From: Ignavibacteriales bacterium
GTDB taxonomy: Bacteria > Bacteroidota > Ignavibacteria > Ignavibacteriales > Melioribacteraceae
Direction of reading: 5' to 3'
DNA: 64,000 nucleotides
NCBI GenBank assembly: GCA_016177735.1
Contig: JACOUS010000039.1
Coordinates: 124,001-188,000 of the forward strand
The position numbers and the translations under genes were made by a program. The notes under the pieces were generated by a model. That model saw nothing but the letters and a program-made list of their open reading frames with translations, was not told the origin of the DNA and made no database searches. This document shows, in pieces, positions 61,927 to 64,000 of the stretch (position 1 is its first letter; every line of letters begins with the position of its first letter).

Positions 61927-63357
61927 TTATTTCTCTTTCAAGAATTGATTAACCGAAGCGGCTACTTTTCTTCCGTGATTTATTGCGCGTACAACAAGCG
62001 ATGCACCGGTCATTGAATCGCCGGTTGCAAAAAATCCGGGCTCGGTAGTTTTATAATCTTTATCAACAACAACGTTGCCTCTATTATCGGTTGCAATGTT
62101 AAGTTCTTTTACAAGATTTCCGTGTTCAACATGTAAGAAACCCATTGCAAGCAGAATCAAATCGGCTTTCATAAAAATATTTGTATCGGGTGCTTCAACA
62201 AATTTTCTCATTCCGTTTTTATCCGGTTCACTCCAATCCAATTTAGTGAAATTAATTCCGGCAACTGTTCCATCCGTATTTTCAAAATTCTTTGCCGTAA
62301 GCGACCAATGCCGTTCGCATCCTTCATCTTGTGATGAAGACGTAAATAAAATTTGAGGCCACGAGGGCCACGTATTGTATTCCATTCTTTCTTTCGGCGG
62401 TTGTGGAAGAATCTCAACTTGTGTAATTGAAAGCGCACCTTGCCTTTTTGATGTGCCAACGCAGTCCGAGCCGGTATCGCCGCCACCGATTACAATTACA
62501 TGTTTACCTTTTGCACTTATTCTTTTTTCCTCAGGAATATGATCACCGGCGTTCAATTTATTCTGTTGTGTTAAAAATTCCATCGCATAATGAATTCCCT
62601 TCAACTCTCTTCCGGGTATTTCTAAATTTCTCGGAATAGTTGCGCCGGCGGCAATTACAACCGCATCAAAAGTTCTTTTGAGATACTTCGGAGAGATATC
62701 AATTCCAACATCAACGCCCGGTTCAAAAACCACTCCTTCGGCTTTCATCTGTTCCAATCTTCTATCGATGATCCACTTCTCAAGTTTGAAATCGGGAATG
62801 CCGTATCTCAACAATCCACCGATGCGATCGCTCTTTTCAAAAACAGTTACATCGTGTCCGGCACGAGAGATTTGTTGAGCCGCCGCAAGTCCCGCCGGAC
62901 CTGAGCCAATTACAGCAACATTCTTCCCAGTTTTAATAGGAGCCGGCTGCGGAACAATCCACCCTTCTTTCCATCCTCTTTCCACTATCTGCAGTTCGAT
63001 ATGTTTAATAGAAACCGGCGATTGATTAATTGAAAGTGTGCAAGAATGTTCGCACGGCGCCGGGCAGACTCTTCCCGTGAATTCGGGAAAGTTTATCGTT
63101 GAATGAAGAAGATCGAGTGCGGCTTTCCATTGATTACGGTAAACCATATCGTTCCAATCCGGAATGCGGTTGTTAACGGGGCATCCGTACGAATGGCAAT
63201 ACGGGATTCCGCAATCCATACATCTTGCCGCTTGATTGATAATTTTATCTTCCGGCAAAAGTGATTCAAATTCCTTAAAGTTTTTTATCCTTTCTTCAAC
63301 CGGCAGTTTAGAAGGATTCTCTCTTTCGAATTCCAGAAATCCGGTGGTTTTAGCCAT
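61927..63357 (-). CDS. gltD: Glutamate synthase, small (beta) subunit
   Basis: 476 residues from the ATG at 63357, with GGAGG upstream; a start at 63390 would lie inside gltB. It passes electrons from NADPH through FAD and iron-sulfur centres to the large subunit, making glutamate from glutamine and 2-oxoglutarate. Seen: iron-sulfur Cys cluster CMDCGIPYCHSYGCPVNN, FAD site VAVIGSGPAGLAAAQQI, second dinucleotide site HVIVIGGGDTGSDCVG, and the late FFATGDSMTGASLVVRAINH. Start overlaps the gltB stop by 8 bases, so translation is coupled. Confidence 0.95.
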   Translation of the reverse strand: MAKTTGFLEFERENPSKLPVEERIKNFKEFESLLPEDKIINQAARCMDCGIPYCHSYGCPVNNRIPDWNDMVYRNQWKAALDLLHSTINFPEFTGRVCPAPCEHSCTLSINQSPVSIKHIELQIVERGWKEGWIVPQPAPIKTGKNVAVIGSGPAGLAAAQQISRAGHDVTVFEKSDRIGGLLRYGIPDFKLEKWIIDRRLEQMKAEGVVFEPGVDVGIDISPKYLKRTFDAVVIAAGATIPRNLEIPGRELKGIHYAMEFLTQQNKLNAGDHIPEEKRISAKGKHVIVIGGGDTGSDCVGTSKRQGALSITQVEILPQPPKERMEYNTWPSWPQILFTSSSQDEGCERHWSLTAKNFENTDGTVAGINFTKLDWSEPDKNGMRKFVEAPDTNIFMKADLILLAMGFLHVEHGNLVKELNIATDNRGNVVVDKDYKTTEPGFFATGDSMTGASLVVRAINHGRKVAASVNQFLKEK

Positions 63358-64000
63358 TGAATACCTCCTCTGTAACAGCAACAGTTTCAATATCAGGATA
63401 CTCGCTTAGTTTCATACGCTCGAGAGATTTTCGGTAATCTATCGGCATAACTTTTACAAACATCGGCAGATTCGATTCCCACTTAGTCAAAATTTCCATA
63501 GCAAGAGGACTGTTTGTATAATTGTAATGTCTTTCAATCATTGTTCTTAAAAATAATTTATCGTTCTCATGCCATACGCTTTCGAGATCAACCATGTCGA
63601 GATTACATTTTGTATCGAACAACTGCGATTGATCGCGAATGTATGCGATACCTCCGCTCATGCCGGCGGCAAAATTTTTACCGGTTGAACCGAGACAAAC
63701 AACAATTCCGCCGGTCATGTATTCACAGCCGTGATCTCCAATTCCTTCAACGACAATTTTTGCACCGCTGTTACGAATTGCAAATCGTTCGCCGGCTTTT
63801 CCGTTAATGTAAATTTCACCGGCGGTTGCACCGTAGAGCACAACGTTTCCGCATATTACGTTATCGTGCGGAGTGAATGCAGATTTTTCCGGCGGCACAA
63901 TTATTACTCTTCCGCCGGACATTCCTTTTCCGAGATAATCATTTGCATCACCTTCAACTTTCATTGTGATGCCCGGCGCTAAAAATGCACCGAAACTTTG
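63350..64000 (-). CDS. gltB: Glutamate synthase, large subunit C-terminal part (truncated by window)
   Basis: Only the last ~216 residues are in the window; the frame is open to base 64000. The beta-helix GXGXG domain of the large subunit is visible: GAFLAPGITMKVEGDANDYL, GKGMSGGRVIIVPPEKS, YGATAGEIYINGKAGERFAI and GMSGGIAYIRD. The final segment (LAMEILTKWESNLPMFVKVM, then PIDYRKSLERM) is the usual end. It is the upstream gene of a gltBD operon reading leftwards. Confidence 0.93.
   Translation of the reverse strand, partial: QSFGAFLAPGITMKVEGDANDYLGKGMSGGRVIIVPPEKSAFTPHDNVICGNVVLYGATAGEIYINGKAGERFAIRNSGAKIVVEGIGDHGCEYMTGGIVVCLGSTGKNFAAGMSGGIAYIRDQSQLFDTKCNLDMVDLESVWHENDKLFLRTMIERHYNYTNSPLAMEILTKWESNLPMFVKVMPIDYRKSLERMKLSEYPDIETVAVTEEVFNG

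Noticed and set aside
1-64000. CRISPR array, prophage, integron or insertion sequence
   Set aside because: No regularly spaced repeats, no transposase, integrase or phage structural genes were seen on either strand.

Overview
The window is AT-rich, densely packed bacterial chromosome. It most resembles the Bacteroidota/Chlorobi side of the tree, and my best guess is an Ignavibacteria-like organism (inference). Reasons: a TonB receptor with an N-terminal carboxypeptidase-regulatory-like domain, two CBM9/DUF5916-type outer-membrane proteins, a DPP-IV-type peptidase, and two promoters of the Bacteroidota sigma-A form TTG-N19/20-TAnnTTTG (tRNA-Leu and smpB). Unlike typical Bacteroidota, many genes have clear GGAGG-type ribosome sites, and TTG starts are frequent (tyrS, pyruvoyl arginine decarboxylase, tig, probably gltX).

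Layout. 1-3.3 kb: two related sugar-type MFS carriers (the first cut by the window edge) flanking a secreted protein. 3.5-6.7 kb: a methyltransferase, then smpB-tyrS-arginine decarboxylase ending in a strong terminator. 6.7-11.35 kb: a TPP-riboswitch operon of TonB receptor, thiamine pyrophosphokinase and SSS symporter. 11.4-14.2 kb: a LysM-rich lytic transglycosylase. 14.3-19.2 kb: aroC, a metallo-beta-lactamase-fold hydrolase, an ABC permease, a badly degenerate ABC ATPase and an acyl-CoA carboxylase beta subunit in one tight operon. 19.4-24.1 kb: NUDIX, PfkB kinase, mtnA, recO and an HtrA protease. 24.3-27.8 kb: a giant outer-membrane protein. 28.0-36.8 kb: a tripartite efflux operon (TolC, MacA-like adaptor, one MacB-type ATPase, four permeases that look like a duplicated A-B pair). 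36.9-43.7 kb: CCA-adding enzyme, a membrane gluzincin-like protein, murA, and a Ser/Thr kinase with a Ycf48-like sensor. 43.8-45.9 kb: tRNA-Leu(UAG), trigger factor, clpP. 46-52.8 kb: DPP-IV-like peptidase, a pseudo-histidine-kinase with three receivers, a DGC-domain protein, gltX. 53-61.7 kb: an accessory island with a SigZ-type ECF sigma factor, a DapB-like reductase, an AraC regulator, two DUF5916 proteins around an NTF2-like protein, and an alpha/beta-hydrolase lipoprotein. 61.9-64 kb: gltBD, with gltB cut by the window end.

The best candidate for something undescribed is the SigZ island. The stretch upstream of the SigZ operon and the one upstream of the second DUF5916 gene both read TTGCGTCCTTTT followed by CGTCTA, with exactly 15 bases between TTGCGTCC and CGTCTA. 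This looks like an ECF promoter pair: autoregulation plus an outer-membrane target. Other items of interest are the degenerate ABC ATPase, the histidine kinase whose phospho-acceptor His is a Phe, the four-permease one-ATPase exporter, and the TPP riboswitch for which a terminator/antiterminator pair can be drawn. No CRISPR array, prophage or insertion sequence was seen.
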